In this document: in pieces, positions 21,101 through 33,194 of the stretch
Layout of the letters: every line of letters starts with the position of its first letter
Numbering within the stretch: the stretch's first letter is position 1
From: Nissolia schottii
Lineage: Eukaryota; Streptophyta; Magnoliopsida; Fabales; Fabaceae
Direction: 5' to 3'
DNA length: 64,000 nt
Assembly: GCA_003254905.1 (NCBI GenBank)
Contig: QANU01063901.1
Coordinates: 1-64,000, forward strand
Translations under genes and position numbers: made by a program
The notes under the pieces: generated by a model
Told to the model about the DNA's origin: nothing
What the model saw: only the letters and a program-made list of their open reading frames with translations
Databases searched by the model: none

Positions 21101-23414
21101 ATATCAATCCGTTGCAAGAAATAAAACCAAAATCTTATACAAACCACAGGTTGATGACTGCCATAACCATCATGAATGGCTTCAATTTTTTTTCCTTTGT
21201 TGCTTTTACCAACTTTTTCGCCAATTATCATTACGTCGTCGTCATCGCCAATGTGAATCACAGACACATCCTGCAAATTGGCCAAGAAAAGTAAAATACA
21301 ACTATTGAATCCGAGTAAGGAAAAGATAGACTAACAAATATTCATAAAAACAGAGACAAATAAAATAGCAGAAAGCTGTATCAATGATAAACACTTAAAC
21401 ACGTAAGAGAACTAGGGTAAACCGTCTCTAATCCATTGTATTACACTCCAATTGTACACATCTCCCTTCTATATTGAAAACCAACACAAATCTCTTGAAG
21501 AAGTAAAAGCATAAATGAATTTTCTTTATTTTAACAAAATTCATGGGGGTTGAAAGCAATCACTCAAAAGTATAACTCTACTGATGAAGATACCAAAAGG
21601 AAAAAATCAAGTTCAAATATTCACATACAGTGGAAGAAGGACAAATGGAATATATAATATTTAAGAAAAGGACTTCCTCATTTGGTATCTTTTTTACTTT
21701 TCCAAAAAACTCGTGTTGTTTAGACTTTTGTTTTTAATATAACTAGATGACGACAAAATTGTAATTAAAAACTAACCACAAAGGTCCAACACTTATGCTA
21801 CCACATTAAATAATTAGAACACATATTTGCACAAAGGAAAGGGCCACAGGATAACACAAACACTATGGCAATGAAACTTCTGGGGACAAAAATAAAAGAA
21901 ACATAATTCTGCTACCCAACCCATGCATATTGTTTGATCACACGTACTCCTAACTCCAGGCTAGGTCGTACATTTCTCCCACAACAGCCTTTTAAATAGA
22001 CATATAAGTAGGCCATGAATAGTTAATCATGTAACGATAACAGAAACCTAGTGATCTATCACAATTACAGGATGAAAGACACCATATGTATGTATGGGAT
22101 AATAGAAGCAAAATGAATATCAAATTTAGTGATTTACCATTAAGGAGAAAACTAGAAATGGAAAAACTGACAAAGCAATCAAGTAAGTAGTAGAGATAAA
22201 AGCACTTTGTCACACAAGCACATACTGAAGTCTTGAATTCAACTTTCACCAACATGTAGGTATTTATTCCAAATTCCTTAACCAATCAAGAGAGGATATT
22301 TAATTTATGTACTAACTCACATCAATCAAATTATACTAGTTTGATGGGCAAGTACAAACTAAACTTAAAAGGACAACTTGAGAGAAATAAATAGACCATC
22401 ACAAATTTGTTAACTTCCCTGAATTGGCCATATGAGACAAATTAACAAAATTACATTATTATTCTTTCTAGGTTTGATACAATAAGTGGGGAAATGCTGG
22501 GTAAAAACCTGAGTCAGATCGACAAAATTTCATCAGCAGCAATTGAACATGCTGAGCATGTATGAATCATGCATGTAATAGAACAACCTAAGAAAAAACA
22601 ACTACTTAATTTGGGAGTTTCTCAATTACAAGAGACATCTATCTTTTGGACAAGTCCTTCCATGACTTCAACATCCATGACAAATCATCAGTCTTATGTT
22701 GTTAAACCTATTAGATACCACAAACATAACTGGGGAGAAAACAGATAAGATCTCATTACCGTCTATATGAAGTCACAACCCCTCTTCTATATCAAAGGTC
22801 TCTTAACTTCATTCATCATTGAAGAAATAGGGCATAACAGAAAACCATAATCCATTCAAAGAAACGATAGACAAGGCTATCTAAGCTGGATATGCTAACA
22901 TAAAGTACCCAAAATTCACAATGCTGTGAAACTCATCACTAAACCAATTCTAAGCTGCACTAACAAAGCGCACACACAAAGCACCAAGGGTAGCCTCGAA
23001 GTGCCATAGCCCACAAACAAAACCAAAAACCTACGATTTCATAGCAAAAACTGGAAAGCTAAGGTCAACTGAAAAAGAATCGACAAACGAACAGCGATAT
23101 GGCTGAAAAGTAGACACCCCAGATGAAAAAACAAAGAAGAAGAAGAAAAAAATCAAAATTTTGAACAAATTCGCGACCTCCACAGGGCCAAAACAGGTAA
23201 AAACGTGAATTTCGGATAGGAGAAATTAAAAAACTTTCAATGGGCGGCACGATCATGCATGAAAAACGAACGACAATATGAAAAATTAATAACAAAAATC
23301 AAAACCTTGAAAGAATTAGGGTTCGGAAGGGTTGCAGGAGCACACCTGTTTCTGCTTCGATGATCTGGAGGGGTGATTAATTAGAGGAGGAATTTCAACG
23401 ACATCAGGGTCCAT
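18181..23414 (-). CDS. ubiquitin-conjugating enzyme E2, UBC25/26/38 (PFU) type
   Basis: Seven coding exons on the minus strand (high to low): 23346-23414, 21145-21270, 20080-21048, 19917-19980, 19695-19834, 19290-19601, 18181-18474. All junctions are GT-AG and keep frame, giving 657 residues. The N terminus MDPDVVEIPP is typical of this plant group. Residues 1-390 are acidic and disordered, with an HIGDDDDVMIIGEKV motif and Ser-rich basic stretches. The UBC fold follows from about 390, starting HPKNWAKKIQEEW. The catalytic cysteine is C478 in NCGKVCLSLLNTW, with NPNLYN just before it. The large size and CLSLLNTW motif relate it to UBE2O/BIRC6-like E2s, and in plants to the PFU proteins and PHO2. 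It should receive ubiquitin from E1 and may act as a hybrid E2/E3. Substrates are unknown. Intron 1 is about 2.1 kb. Confidence 0.9.
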
Positions 23415-23554
23415 GGACGGAGGAGGAGAAGAACCGCTCCCAAAATGCCTTTTCCTTCTATTTAATTTTTTCCAAAGCGAAGCAAAAAAAAAATACAAAA
23501 AAAAAACGAAGAGCGAAAGAGTGAGTCTTTTCACTTTTCACGTTGGCGTGTTGT

Positions 23555-23743
23555 TCAGAGCAGAGAAAGAGAGTGAAAGCAAATTAAAAAAAAGGAGGGG
23601 GAAAAAACACAAAACAAAAAGACGCTACACAAAGAAGAAGATAAAAAGATAAAAAGAGAGAGAGAGAGAGAGGTTAACGTTGATGGATTGGAAACTGAGG
23701 GCAGCGGCGGCGGAGGCGGCGGCTCCATTTTTGATCGGCTCAT
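23555..23743 (-). CDS. possible uORF (62 codons) in the E2 gene leader
   Basis: Between the probable TATA box (23844-23851) and the main start (23414), the leader holds an ATG-started frame beginning MSRSKMEPPPPPP, ending 140 bases before the main start. It encodes a proline run, then Ser/Leu-rich sequence from a (CT)n leader tract. If the leader is unspliced, ribosomes would meet this frame first. It has no recognisable domain, and translation is unproven. Confidence 0.3.
   Translation of the reverse strand: MSRSKMEPPPPPPLPSVSNPSTLTSLSLSLFIFLSSSLCSVFLFCVFSPSFFLICFHSLSLL
23655..23672. repeat. (GA)n / (CT)n tract in the E2 gene leader
   Basis: Nine GA units on the plus strand, CT on the transcribed side. 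Pyrimidine tracts like this are common in plant 5' leaders and core promoters. Confidence 0.85.
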
Positions 23744-23843
23744 CGGCTGAGGCAGCAGGCCTAAGCTGCTGGCAGTGTGAGTGAGTGTGCCACTGAAAAA
23801 GTAATTTTTTTCTGTAAAGATATGAAAGAGAAACACGAGAGGC

Positions 23844-23851
23844 TATTTATA
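23844..23851 (-). promoter_or_regulatory. TATA box of the E2 gene
   Basis: The minus strand reads TATAAATA within CATATAAATAGCC. This is a good plant TATA box, about 430 bases upstream of the first coding ATG. It predicts transcription start near 23815 and a leader of about 400 bases. Confidence 0.55.
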
Positions 23852-24604
23852 TGTTTTCACATTGCTTAACACAAAAGAATACTAATTAATTTATATTATT
23901 AATAGGAGTGGGGTCTAGCCCGGTTACCAGGACCAAGGCTAGAGAGGAGCCATTTGGGTAAGATTTGAACCGATTTATACATAAATTATGTTGGACCCGC
24001 AAAACATGGACTCAACAAATGTTAAGAACAAGTTTAGACCGCTACTCACACAACTCAACCCAATTTGAATATACACATTCATAATAATATTTCTTTGGTC
24101 TTAGATAATAATAACATAGTACTATTTAATATATTTACTCATACTGCCTCACAATTTATTTATTTTTTTTACATCCCAAACAAAAAAAACTTATCACCAT
24201 GTTTCTTGTTTTTTCTCCATGGTACCTCTGACATGCTACATCTTATTTTTATCTGCGGACTGAAAGAATTGAATTAGTTTACATAAAGTTGTTTTATTCT
24301 ATTGGTTTTCCTTGGCTTGAAAGAGAGTATTGGCCGAGACCTCCCCCCCTTTCCCAAGTGGACCCTAAACATTGCCATCTACGTTGATGCATTGGTGGGT
24401 TCGAGAACCATATGGAGAATACCATGGCCCTACAGGTACTTAGCTTGAAGCATCATGGCCCTGTCATGGTCGTGTTGCAGTGACGCGCACGATGGATGCT
24501 TTTTGGTTGCATCGCAATGTCCCACTGAACTAAATGCCAACCCCTATATATGTTTACGAGGATTATTCCAACATAGGATATTATGGAAAGTAGAATCAAT
24601 AGCT
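23852..24604. other. intergenic, no gene
   Basis: Upstream region of the E2 gene followed by AT-rich sequence. Frames in it are short and low-complexity. I see no element with defined ends. Confidence 0.4.
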
Positions 24605-25017
24605 AAACAAACGCTAGCTATCCAATAACTAGAACTGTTGCATGATATAAGTGGGAATGGAATTCAAATTGGAATTAGCCAGAGCAACTCTTCCCGGTTT
24701 GTTGAACCAACGAAAATCCAAGTTACTTCCTGAGGTTCGTCGTTCTTTAAATCGAGGAGATACTTGTAAATTTCTCACTCTCACTAATTCGCACAGATCA
24801 GGAGGCTAGAAATTTAGACTTATCAAGGTTCGCTTTAAGCCCGAAAGCAACACAAAACTAATCCATAAATTCTAGGAACAACCAAACTTGGGAGGATTTC
24901 GCTTTCTTGAATAACAAGTAATCATCCGCAAAAAAGAAATGAGAGATAGAGGGCCCATTTCTAGAAATCTTCACCGACTGCCACAGACCACCCTCCACCT
25001 TATCATTGATCAACAAA

Positions 25018-25022
25018 TCTAA
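25018..25022. repeat. left target-site duplication TCTAA
   Basis: Identical to bases 27139-27143 and directly abutting the LTR start. Confidence 0.85.
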
Positions 25023-27138
25023 TGTGATGACCTAATAACTTAAATAATTATTTTATATGCATATACACTTCAAGTTTATTTCATTTTAATTAGCTTTTTA
25101 TTTATCTATCTACTTAATTATTCAACACATTGATTTTTGTTGAGTTTGAGACAATTTTCAACTGGAATTTTAGTTCTAGAGCTCATTCATTGAAATGACA
25201 ACAAGTGTCATTCGAATGAATGTTGAAAAATTTGTACCCGAGGCCAAAAAAATTGAGTCATTCAAATGACTTAATAAGTTATTCGAATGACTTGATTTAT
25301 TTTGCGATTTTTTGGGTTCCAGAGGCATGTTATTTGAATGACATAGCTAAGTCATTCGAATGACTCATGTCCAGGAGCGTTTTAAGGACGCGACAGGCTC
25401 ATTTTCTGTCGAGTTCTCTCTCTTTAACACCCTTTTATCTCCCTTCTCTCTAGAAAACTCAAAACCCGAACACCAAATCTTCCTCAAACCTTCCATATCA
25501 CTTCAAACGCTTCAAATCTTCACTCCATTTTCATTATCATCATCATCCTTCCTTGCTCTCTTTCTCTAGAATCTCTATTGGAGTTCTCTTGAAGTTTTTG
25601 GTGGTGATCTTAGGGATACCTGAAATTCTTTTCTCTTGGGTCATCAAGAGTAATTTATAAACTTAAATCTCTTGTTGGTGTTGTGATTGAGTTTGGTACT
25701 TTATTATTCAAGTCTATGAATAGATTGCTTAGAACCCTAGGTTGAATTTTGAGAATATTAGTGATTTTGGTTAAATTGGTCCTAACCTATGACATTGTTG
25801 TCTTCTTTATAGCGTTGGGAGGCTCCGGTGATTTTCCACAAGTTCCAGCCATTCTGTAGACCTATTTCTTCGCCTCTTTGAGGCTTGTGTTGCAAGTAGT
25901 TAGTTGTAATTGTAGTTTATTTTCTATAGTAATATAAATGTGTATAAATGTGAGTTGAAAATGTGTTTTTAAAAGTGTTGTGAGAATCAATCGGGTTACT
26001 TTTGAGAAATTGAAGAAATGAGAACTATATGTTTTGAAAGGAAAATATTTTACAAACTAACACGTAGAACATGACCTATTAGTAATCATTGCATGAAAAA
26101 TCATTTATCGCATATTGTTTTACATTGATAATGTTTGATCATTTTGAAAATAAATGCTTTGCGATTAAGATGTCGAGAAAAGAAATATTGGATTGGTTTT
26201 GGTTTATAAATAGATTCTATCTGAAATGAATACTTTTAGTGTTAGAAAAATGGTTTAGGGTGAAGTCCTGTCAGGATCTATAGCCAACGGCAGTAGGCAT
26301 TGGACTTGGTGCACCATGACAATATGCCCTCGCTAGTAAGGGACAGATCATACTAGCCCGGTACGTAGGCCACGTTTCGGTTATATGCCCTCGCTAGTAA
26401 GGGACAGATCATACTAGCCCAAAACATTAAAATCAATGTCTTTGGTTTATTAAGCATATGTTAGAGTAACGGCTCAAACACGTTTTTGACATTGTGTTAT
26501 ATCCTGACATGATGGAATTCCTTGAATATGTAGTTTATGGAAAGTTTATGTTGAAACAAAAAGTGATATTTTGTATTTGATACATATATTGTAAATATCA
26601 TAATTTTCTTACTTGTCCCTAGTGTGTTATAATTACATCTACCTACCACTAAGTTTCCAAACTTACTCCTCATTGTTTTCCCCCTTTTCAGATACAAGTG
26701 TGGGTTTGAGTTCCATTCCTCTTCCTCTTAGCTTGCAGAATATTTTCTTTCTTGTGGTGAGCCCAATTTATTCTGGGTCATATTTGTTTCTTGACTATTG
26801 TATTGTGTTGTCTTAGAATGCTCCAGTAAGCCCACATGCAGGATCCGACTAATTCTCGCTTCGTAGTTATGTAGCTATATATTGATTTGAAGTTAAAAGT
26901 GTAATTTAAGGATTATTTTGAATTTACAAACTAGTATGTTTTCTTTTTATTGAGAAACTTCTAGATTTGTGAATTGGTTGGTTAAATTGTGAATTGATTA
27001 CAGGTGATGGTTTTCATTGTTGGGTTAAGCCTATATTTAAGGGAAACTATGTCTGTTTTTATGAAAATTTGGTATACGAGGCTCGCTAGGGGCCATGGTC
27101 CCCTATGCGTCGATCATGACTCTAGTTGGGTCATGACA
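25023..27138. mobile_element. solo LTR, 2.1 kb, probably Ty3/gypsy
   Basis: It begins TGTGATGACC and ends GGGTCATGACA, so the ends are inverted copies with canonical TG...CA. A perfect 5-bp duplication (TCTAA) flanks it, and the interrupted LINE frame continues on both sides. No internal gag-pol region is present, so this is a solo LTR left by recombination. Inside are several GTCATTCGAATGACT-type palindromes (25190-25370) and a 37-bp block repeated at a 61-bp period (26323 and 26384). Length and end sequence suggest Ty3/gypsy, but that is an inference. Confidence 0.85.
26323..26420. repeat. 37-bp block repeated at a 61-bp period within the LTR
   Basis: Blocks starting TATGCCCTCGCTAGTAAGG at 26323 and 26384 are identical through 'atactagccc', separated by 24 bases of different sequence. 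Confidence 0.9.
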
Positions 27139-27143
27139 TCTAA
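27139..27143. repeat. right target-site duplication TCTAA
   Basis: Matches 25018-25022 exactly and directly follows the terminal ...GACA of the LTR. Confidence 0.85.
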
Positions 27144-27195
27144 CTTCTCCATATACATAATAAAAAGGCAAGGGAAAATGGGTCTTATTATCTTA

Positions 27196-29166
27196 TTTGA
27201 TTTTGATATATAAATGTGATTTCTTAAGTAGTATATATGTCTTTCACTAAAACAATCTTCCAAACAAAATTGAATGATTATTGACAATGAATTGATGTGG
27301 GCCCAAATGCCTTACATATTAAAAAATATAAAAAAGGAAGAAAATCAAACAATAACTTTTTGGGCTGATAAATTGTAAGAGACACTACTCTCGCAATTCT
27401 ATATATAAAAAATTAAGGTTATTTCCATTTCTAATAACTGTATCTTCTAAAATTGAATTTGTTTTCTCATCTTTGCGAGAGACTAAATTGTTCATCACTC
27501 GTTTATTAGCTTGTTAGTCAAACAACAATTTTAGGGTAAAATCATATTTTGATCCCATTTTTTAAAAATGTTCAATTTGGTCTTGTATTTATTAAAGGTT
27601 AGTCAATTTAGTCATTCATTAGTCCCATAACTATCTCACTAACTGGCAATACTGATGTGACAGTTAACGGGACTAACAAAATATCAAACTGACATTTGAT
27701 AATAGTATAGAGAGATTTTATAACAATAGGATATCAAAATTAGGGTTTTTTTTTGTAAACACAATGTGTCAAGGAATTTAAACTATAACTATTAAGACTT
27801 GGCTTGGTAAAATTTTTTGAAGAAGTGTTCCTACTCTAAAAAATTATGCCAATTTTTTGTGTTTGGTAAATAAAAAAGTTGGAGGGCTTTTGCTGAACAC
27901 TTTAAGAGCCAAGTATGCTTTTGAAAACTCTCAAATGAGACTTTTCGGACGTGGTTTTGGCTCCAAATTTTAAAAAGATTTAAATAATTTTAAACTTAAA
28001 TAAAAATTCATTTTTGTCATTCCAATAATTAATGAAACATCAAAATAGAAATGTTTTTTTTACTATTTATATCCATTATAATAAATTTATATTTTAGGAG
28101 CAACTTAAAAATATATTTACCAAATATAATTCTTATAACTTCTGTTTATCGAAAATAATTTTTGTATTATTTTATCAAACAATATCATTATAATTTTTTA
28201 AAATTTATAGGTGTAGCATGTGAAATTTATAAATGGAATATTGTAATCTTTTTTCATGGCATGGCGCCATGTTAAGACAGTGAGACTAACCCGAATGCTA
28301 CTACTTTTCGAAATGAGCACCATTTTTATTATATTTACCATCTTGCCACTATACGATTTTGTTTTCTGAAATCCATCATTATCCATTATTCCACATTTTA
28401 TATCTAGTGAAATTTAACTAATGGCTCAGTTTGCTTGAAAATTAATCAAAATGTTACACCAAATTGGTGAAAATTTTAATTGTTTTCAAACAATATTAAA
28501 CACCCCTAAATAAAATATTAAGCTATTGATTATTTCAATTACCTAAAGGAACAAAATACTTATTAGTTTAAGTACCACCACAGCTAAAAGTAAGGTAACA
28601 AAAGAAGTACTAGCCAGCATTACATCATTTTGAAAGCGCTCATTGTTTGGTTGAAAAAAAAGGACAAACTTTCGTAATATTAAGTCCATATAAATTTGAC
28701 ATTCAACAAGACTAAGTATTTATAAAAGAAAATTAAGATAAAGCCCCAGAAAAGGGCTCAAGCCTTAAACATTTTGATAGATAAATAAATTTAACATAAC
28801 CGTTAATGTTATCCTACCAGTACCACAACCATGAAACACACTATGAAAGCAATCTCAATGTTGTTCAACTTGAGAGTGAAATTTAAGCATATATAAAGCT
28901 CTCACCAAGATTATAGAATGCTGCAGTATAGGAAAACAAACAGTCGTTGAACAAAGAACTCTTTGATTCCGTTCCAACTTTAGCATATTCTAAATTCACC
29001 AAGAGGACCAGGTCCAGAGGTATTCAAATTATTTAGCGAACAAATTTCTAATTTATGATAGATAGCAATTAAACAAATAAATTTTAGCATCAAGGAGTTC
29101 TAGAGTTCATAATTCATCTGGCATATTTGTCCATATATGAACATCCTTTTCAAGAGTACAAATCTA
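27196..29166. other. intergenic, no gene
   Basis: AT-rich. At about 27535-27730 the sequence GGGTAAAATCATATTTTGATCCC and the following 'ttggtcttgtatttattaaagg' are typical of a legume MITE class, but the right terminus is unclear. The tail before 29167 should include the 3' untranslated region of thymidylate kinase. Confidence 0.35.
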
Positions 29167-31813
29167 TTATATCGACCAAAGGGGGGAGAGGGGTTTCCCC
29201 TTCTGACACTGTGTGACACACTCAAGTACCATCTCTTGCAACTGTTTCTCCACATCTTCAATGGGTTGGCAAGCATCTACAAACTGCATCAAGCCAGTGG
29301 AAAGAGAAAGGAAGAACAAAGGGGAAACACAGAACAAAAGAAGAAAACAAGGGTTAAGCATGCACATTTCACCCCTTTGTCACTAAACAAAAAAGGAAAA
29401 AAAACGAAGTACCACTTTGCCAGACTGACAAGCTGTAACAAAGGATTGGTACATGAACTGTTGATTTCAGGAGGAAAAGCCATATAAACAGTGAATTACC
29501 TTCCAGGAGACATCATGAAGAACCTTGTAACTATCAGCAACTTTCTTCTGAAACTCCAGCTTTTCATATCTCTCACCTCCATACCCTCCTCTTTCTGCAG
29601 CTTTCTGATATAATATAGAATATGTAGGGAATACAAATAAGATAAAATGGGGTTACATGATGGGGTTACATCACTTACAGGAACGAACCAAGCTCCAACA
29701 TGCTAGCCAATTAACAGTGAAAAAGATCATAGAACCCATGTGCATATGGTGCCAAAAGCATGCAGGTAATATCAACTATGAATTGTACAAACAAAATAGC
29801 ACAATTCGTCTCTACATTATGACTTGAACCACCCCTTGGAAAAAAGATAGTACATACAGCATTTGTATATCAGCCCCTAAAAGAAAATTTGCTGCTAAGC
29901 AGTGGTTGTGACTTCTGACAAACAAAGCATTGAAGCACATATCAGATAGTATCTTACTACTAGCTCAAAAAAGCACTTATCGATTGGCCACATAGAGAGA
30001 ACTGTTGTCTTACCTCTGGTGATATGTCAAGGTAAGCTACTAGATCTGGAGCTAGCAACCCAACCTCTGGGGCCTACCAAAAAAAAAATCATGGTTTACT
30101 CAGTTAGAATCAAAGATATTAAGCAAACTCCAAACTGTTCTAGAATGAACGTTCTCATTTTGCACCTGTATTTATTTATTTATTTCCCAAAAGATAAAGA
30201 CAACATATAAATAATTTACCTTACACCATTCAATATCAAGTCCCTTAGCAGAGGAGAAAGCCACCCCAGAATAAGAATAACGGTCAACGATGAGGGTTGT
30301 TCCACTTTTCAATTTAGTTTCCATCAATGACCTACAAAGACAACACATGCATATATGAATGTAAAATCTACTAGTTCAAAATGTGCTTTCAAGCAAGTAA
30401 TTTAACTTGTATATGTAATAAAAAAAACTTGATTGTGAAAAACTGCATATGTAAACATTGCAAATTCTCCATCATATACAAAGACTGCATGCATTTGATT
30501 GAAGATGTTACTACAAAGTAACTTTGGAGTGTTACTTGTAATCAACAAGCACTAGCAAAAATATTCAAATGATCCCAATGCAACAAAACCACATTAACCA
30601 ATAAGCCCAACATTTCAGGATATACAAACATGATACATCTTGTCATGATGTCACCAAAGTCATATAAGCAGTATTAGTGTAGTCAGCAGAACCACCAGCA
30701 ACATCGTGGCAGCAACCTGAGATTCCCACTTCAATAAAGGTTTCAAATTACTAAGTCATGGTATGGTTTCCATTTTATACACCAAGTCTTCATGGAACTA
30801 TTTTAAATACTTCACAGCTAGACATGACTTGGCCATAAATCAAACTTTCAATATAATGAATCAAGAATGTACTATATTCTTCTCTCATGCTACTTTTTAC
30901 AAACCACTACCACATTGAAACCTCCAAAGCCTCCCGTAGAATTCCAGCATTGTCAAGGACCACAAATTTCATTAACTAAAAAACCAGAATGCTGCACATG
31001 ACAGGACAGATAACAAATGCAAATAATTTTAATCATCCGAAAGGGCGAGGGAGATAAAGCCAGGGCATACAAACCTCTTCTCCCAACGATTTGCACTGAA
31101 GAGGAGATGAATAGTGTGATCATCCAATTGTGATGTGTTAGTAAGATATGCAGATATCATTTTACCGACATTCGTGGTTCTGTCGGGAAATCTCCACAAT
31201 TCCGCAGAGGTCCCTTGTCCCTCCAAGTAAGAGACTAGTCTGCTACACTGTGAAGACTTCCCAGAACGATCCAAGCCTTCTAGGACAACCAAGGCACCTC
31301 TAGACTCCTTTCTGTTGCCCCCATTGCTACAATTTAGGTTACCTTCCATTCTTATCTTCTTGGGAGAGCAATTGGAGGAGAATTGAACTCGGAAATTCAA
31401 CGACTTTTGAAACAATAGTGTTCTGCTGAAACTTCTGCAAAATAAATATCATTTATTAAAATAATTGAAAAAAGAAATGGAAAAATGCCCAGTACCCTCT
31501 CTGTCCTTGTTCATTCAAAGAAAGATCACGGTTAAATCAAAATTGCAAGCCTTTCCATTTTCTTCTAAAAATGAAAACTTTCCACCCATTAGACTGAGAA
31601 CTATTCTGGGTCGAGTATAATTAAAACACAGTGTAACAACCAAAAAATGGAGAGATACCCAGAATTGAATTTTTATGTTATAAACATAGTATCAGCAAAA
31701 AAAAAAAAAAAAACTCTAATCTTTTTAAAAAATCAGATTTGGAATTAAAAACCAAAAGATGTGAAGAGTTCTTACAGTGACTTTGAAGCTACGATACAGG
31801 AGCCATAGATCAT
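29167..31813 (-). CDS. ZEU1: thymidylate kinase with N-terminal organelle presequence
   Basis: Phosphorylates dTMP to dTDP for DNA synthesis. Six exons on minus (high to low): 31776-31813, 31075-31434, 30220-30331, 30014-30073, 29500-29604, 29167-29283. All junctions are GT-AG and keep frame, giving 263 residues. The P-loop EGLDRSGKS lies at 65-73, DRYSYSG starts at 149, then comes the lid region [11 protein letters not shown]. The family core is about 210 residues. Here it follows about 41 residues rich in Ser, Arg and Leu with no acidic residue, a plausible mitochondrial or plastid presequence. A second in-frame Met (residue 42, base 31349) would give a short cytosolic or nuclear form. Arabidopsis ZEUS1 (At5g59440) is the matching gene. 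The 38-base first coding exon rests on splice logic (GTAAG donor, TTTTGCAG acceptor), not on similarity. Confidence 0.87.
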
Positions 31814-32152
31814 ATCCTCGACAAGCCGTTAAACTGAACCAAAATTGAGGAGGAGGAAAAAAAAAGGGAAATAAAATTAAATTCATGAAATTCAAGGATA
31901 AAAGAGAACAAGGTAGAGCAGGGAGAAAACAACGGCCAAATTCGATGAATGAATATACCCATTCCAAGGAAAGAAATGGTTGCCGCCGAAAAAATTTCAG
32001 TATAGGGAAAGTAGGGTTTTTTCGTTTCCAACTCTCTGTTCGCGGCTTTTGTTTTAGATCTCTGATTCTCACCCACCTTTGGCGCCTTCTCTTGAAATTA
32101 TTTGTTTTAGTTTTAGACAAAAAAATTGTATTTTTTTATTAGAGGAAAAAAT
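31814..32152. promoter_or_regulatory. leader and promoter region of thymidylate kinase
   Basis: Upstream of the minus-strand start. In gene orientation it contains CTTCTCTTG-like and AAAACAAAT-like segments and 'tttggcgcc'-type sequence at about 32078-32088. The GGCGCC/TTTGGCGCC word resembles an E2F site (TTTSSCGC), which would suit an S-phase enzyme. Predicted from sequence only. Confidence 0.35.
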
Positions 32153-32369
32153 GGGTTAAATATATTTTTAATTCTTATAAAAATAAAAAAATTTGTATTT
32201 AGTTCTTATAAAATTTTTCATTAGGAATTAGTCCTTGTAAAAAAAATTTGTTTGGTTTAAGTCTTTACCGTTAATAGGAGACGTTATTGACTGACGTGTC
32301 CATTAAATGTATTTACAGGGATCAAACACAAACTTTTTAATTTTATAATGACAAAAAATATATTTAACT
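32153..32369. mobile_element. MITE with GTTAAATATATTTTT termini
   Basis: The left end GGGTTAAATATATTTTTAAT and the right end (reverse complement AGTTAAATATATTTTTTGTC) are near-perfect inverted repeats. They continue imperfectly into 'ttataaaa' and 'aaaaagtttgt' words. Non-coding, 217 bases. It lies immediately upstream of the thymidylate kinase promoter. Confidence 0.7.
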
Positions 32370-33194
32370 AAAAAAAATTATATTTTTGTAACAATAATAT
32401 GAGCTCATCCCCCACCCCTTTTTAAATAGTTTTGAGTTTGAGATCAAGAAAGAAAAAACTTGTCTCATGAGAGACAATTCCAATATCTTAAGTTAAATTG
32501 GTCAATTTCACTAATACTAAAATACTGGAGTTCAAGAACAAAAATAAACATGAAAATTAACGTAGAAGATTGGGCAGAGAGAGAAAGCTGAGTTTACCCT
32601 TTTCCTTTTTTTTCCCTTTAAACTTATTTCAATGAGTTATTTTCAAGTAAACTTTTTGTTTTTTTTTTTTACAATGGAGAAGCTTATTAGATCAAATTCT
32701 TAATCAAAAATACCAACGCTACCTTACTGTATATGCTTAAACATAGTAACTTGCTCTGAACTGCTTCAAACACATGGTAGCAGCAATTACGCAGCACAAC
32801 TTTTCCTTTCACTTCCAAGCAAACTCCACATTCCTCTTCTCTTTCAATGTCTATTTCCAATTCTATTCTCTCTTCAGAATCAGTCTCCCTTTGGTATCTC
32901 AGTCAATATACTTCCTTCTGTTTCCTTTCTGAAGTTGCAATATAGCAGGAAACATCACCGCTGCTTATCAGCAAAAGAGAAGATCAACAGATTTTTAAGC
33001 ATGCATTAATCATCAAGAACATAAAAAATGGAGCCATTTGCACCCTAAATTGAATTCAAAAAATACTTATATGAAATAGAAGGAACTGATCTTGACAGCG
33101 ATGACAGAGAGTGGCGAATGCGTTCAGAGAGATGGGGCTAGCTCTAGGGTACCCGATGCTAGCCCATAACTTGAACTGACCATTGTATTGTACA
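32370..33194. other. intergenic, no gene
   Basis: AT-rich sequence with a short GC-richer part at about 32800-33180 that contains no supported frame. Confidence 0.4.

Larger units (their letters stand above)
24605..27195 (-). pseudogene. L1-type LINE reverse-transcriptase fragment, split by a solo LTR
   Basis: On the minus strand, 24605-25022 encodes degenerate L1 reverse transcriptase. It includes the catalytic box FFADDYLLFKKAK, followed by FGLKANLDKSKF and then PGRVALANSNLNSIPTY, in the order seen in plant LINEs. Stops and shifts make it non-functional. The upstream part of the domain continues beyond the solo LTR at about 27144-27195 (LFIMYMEKL-like), so the reading frame resumes across the insertion. 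No 5' ORF1, endonuclease or poly-A tail was found, so it is a truncated relic. Confidence 0.7.
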
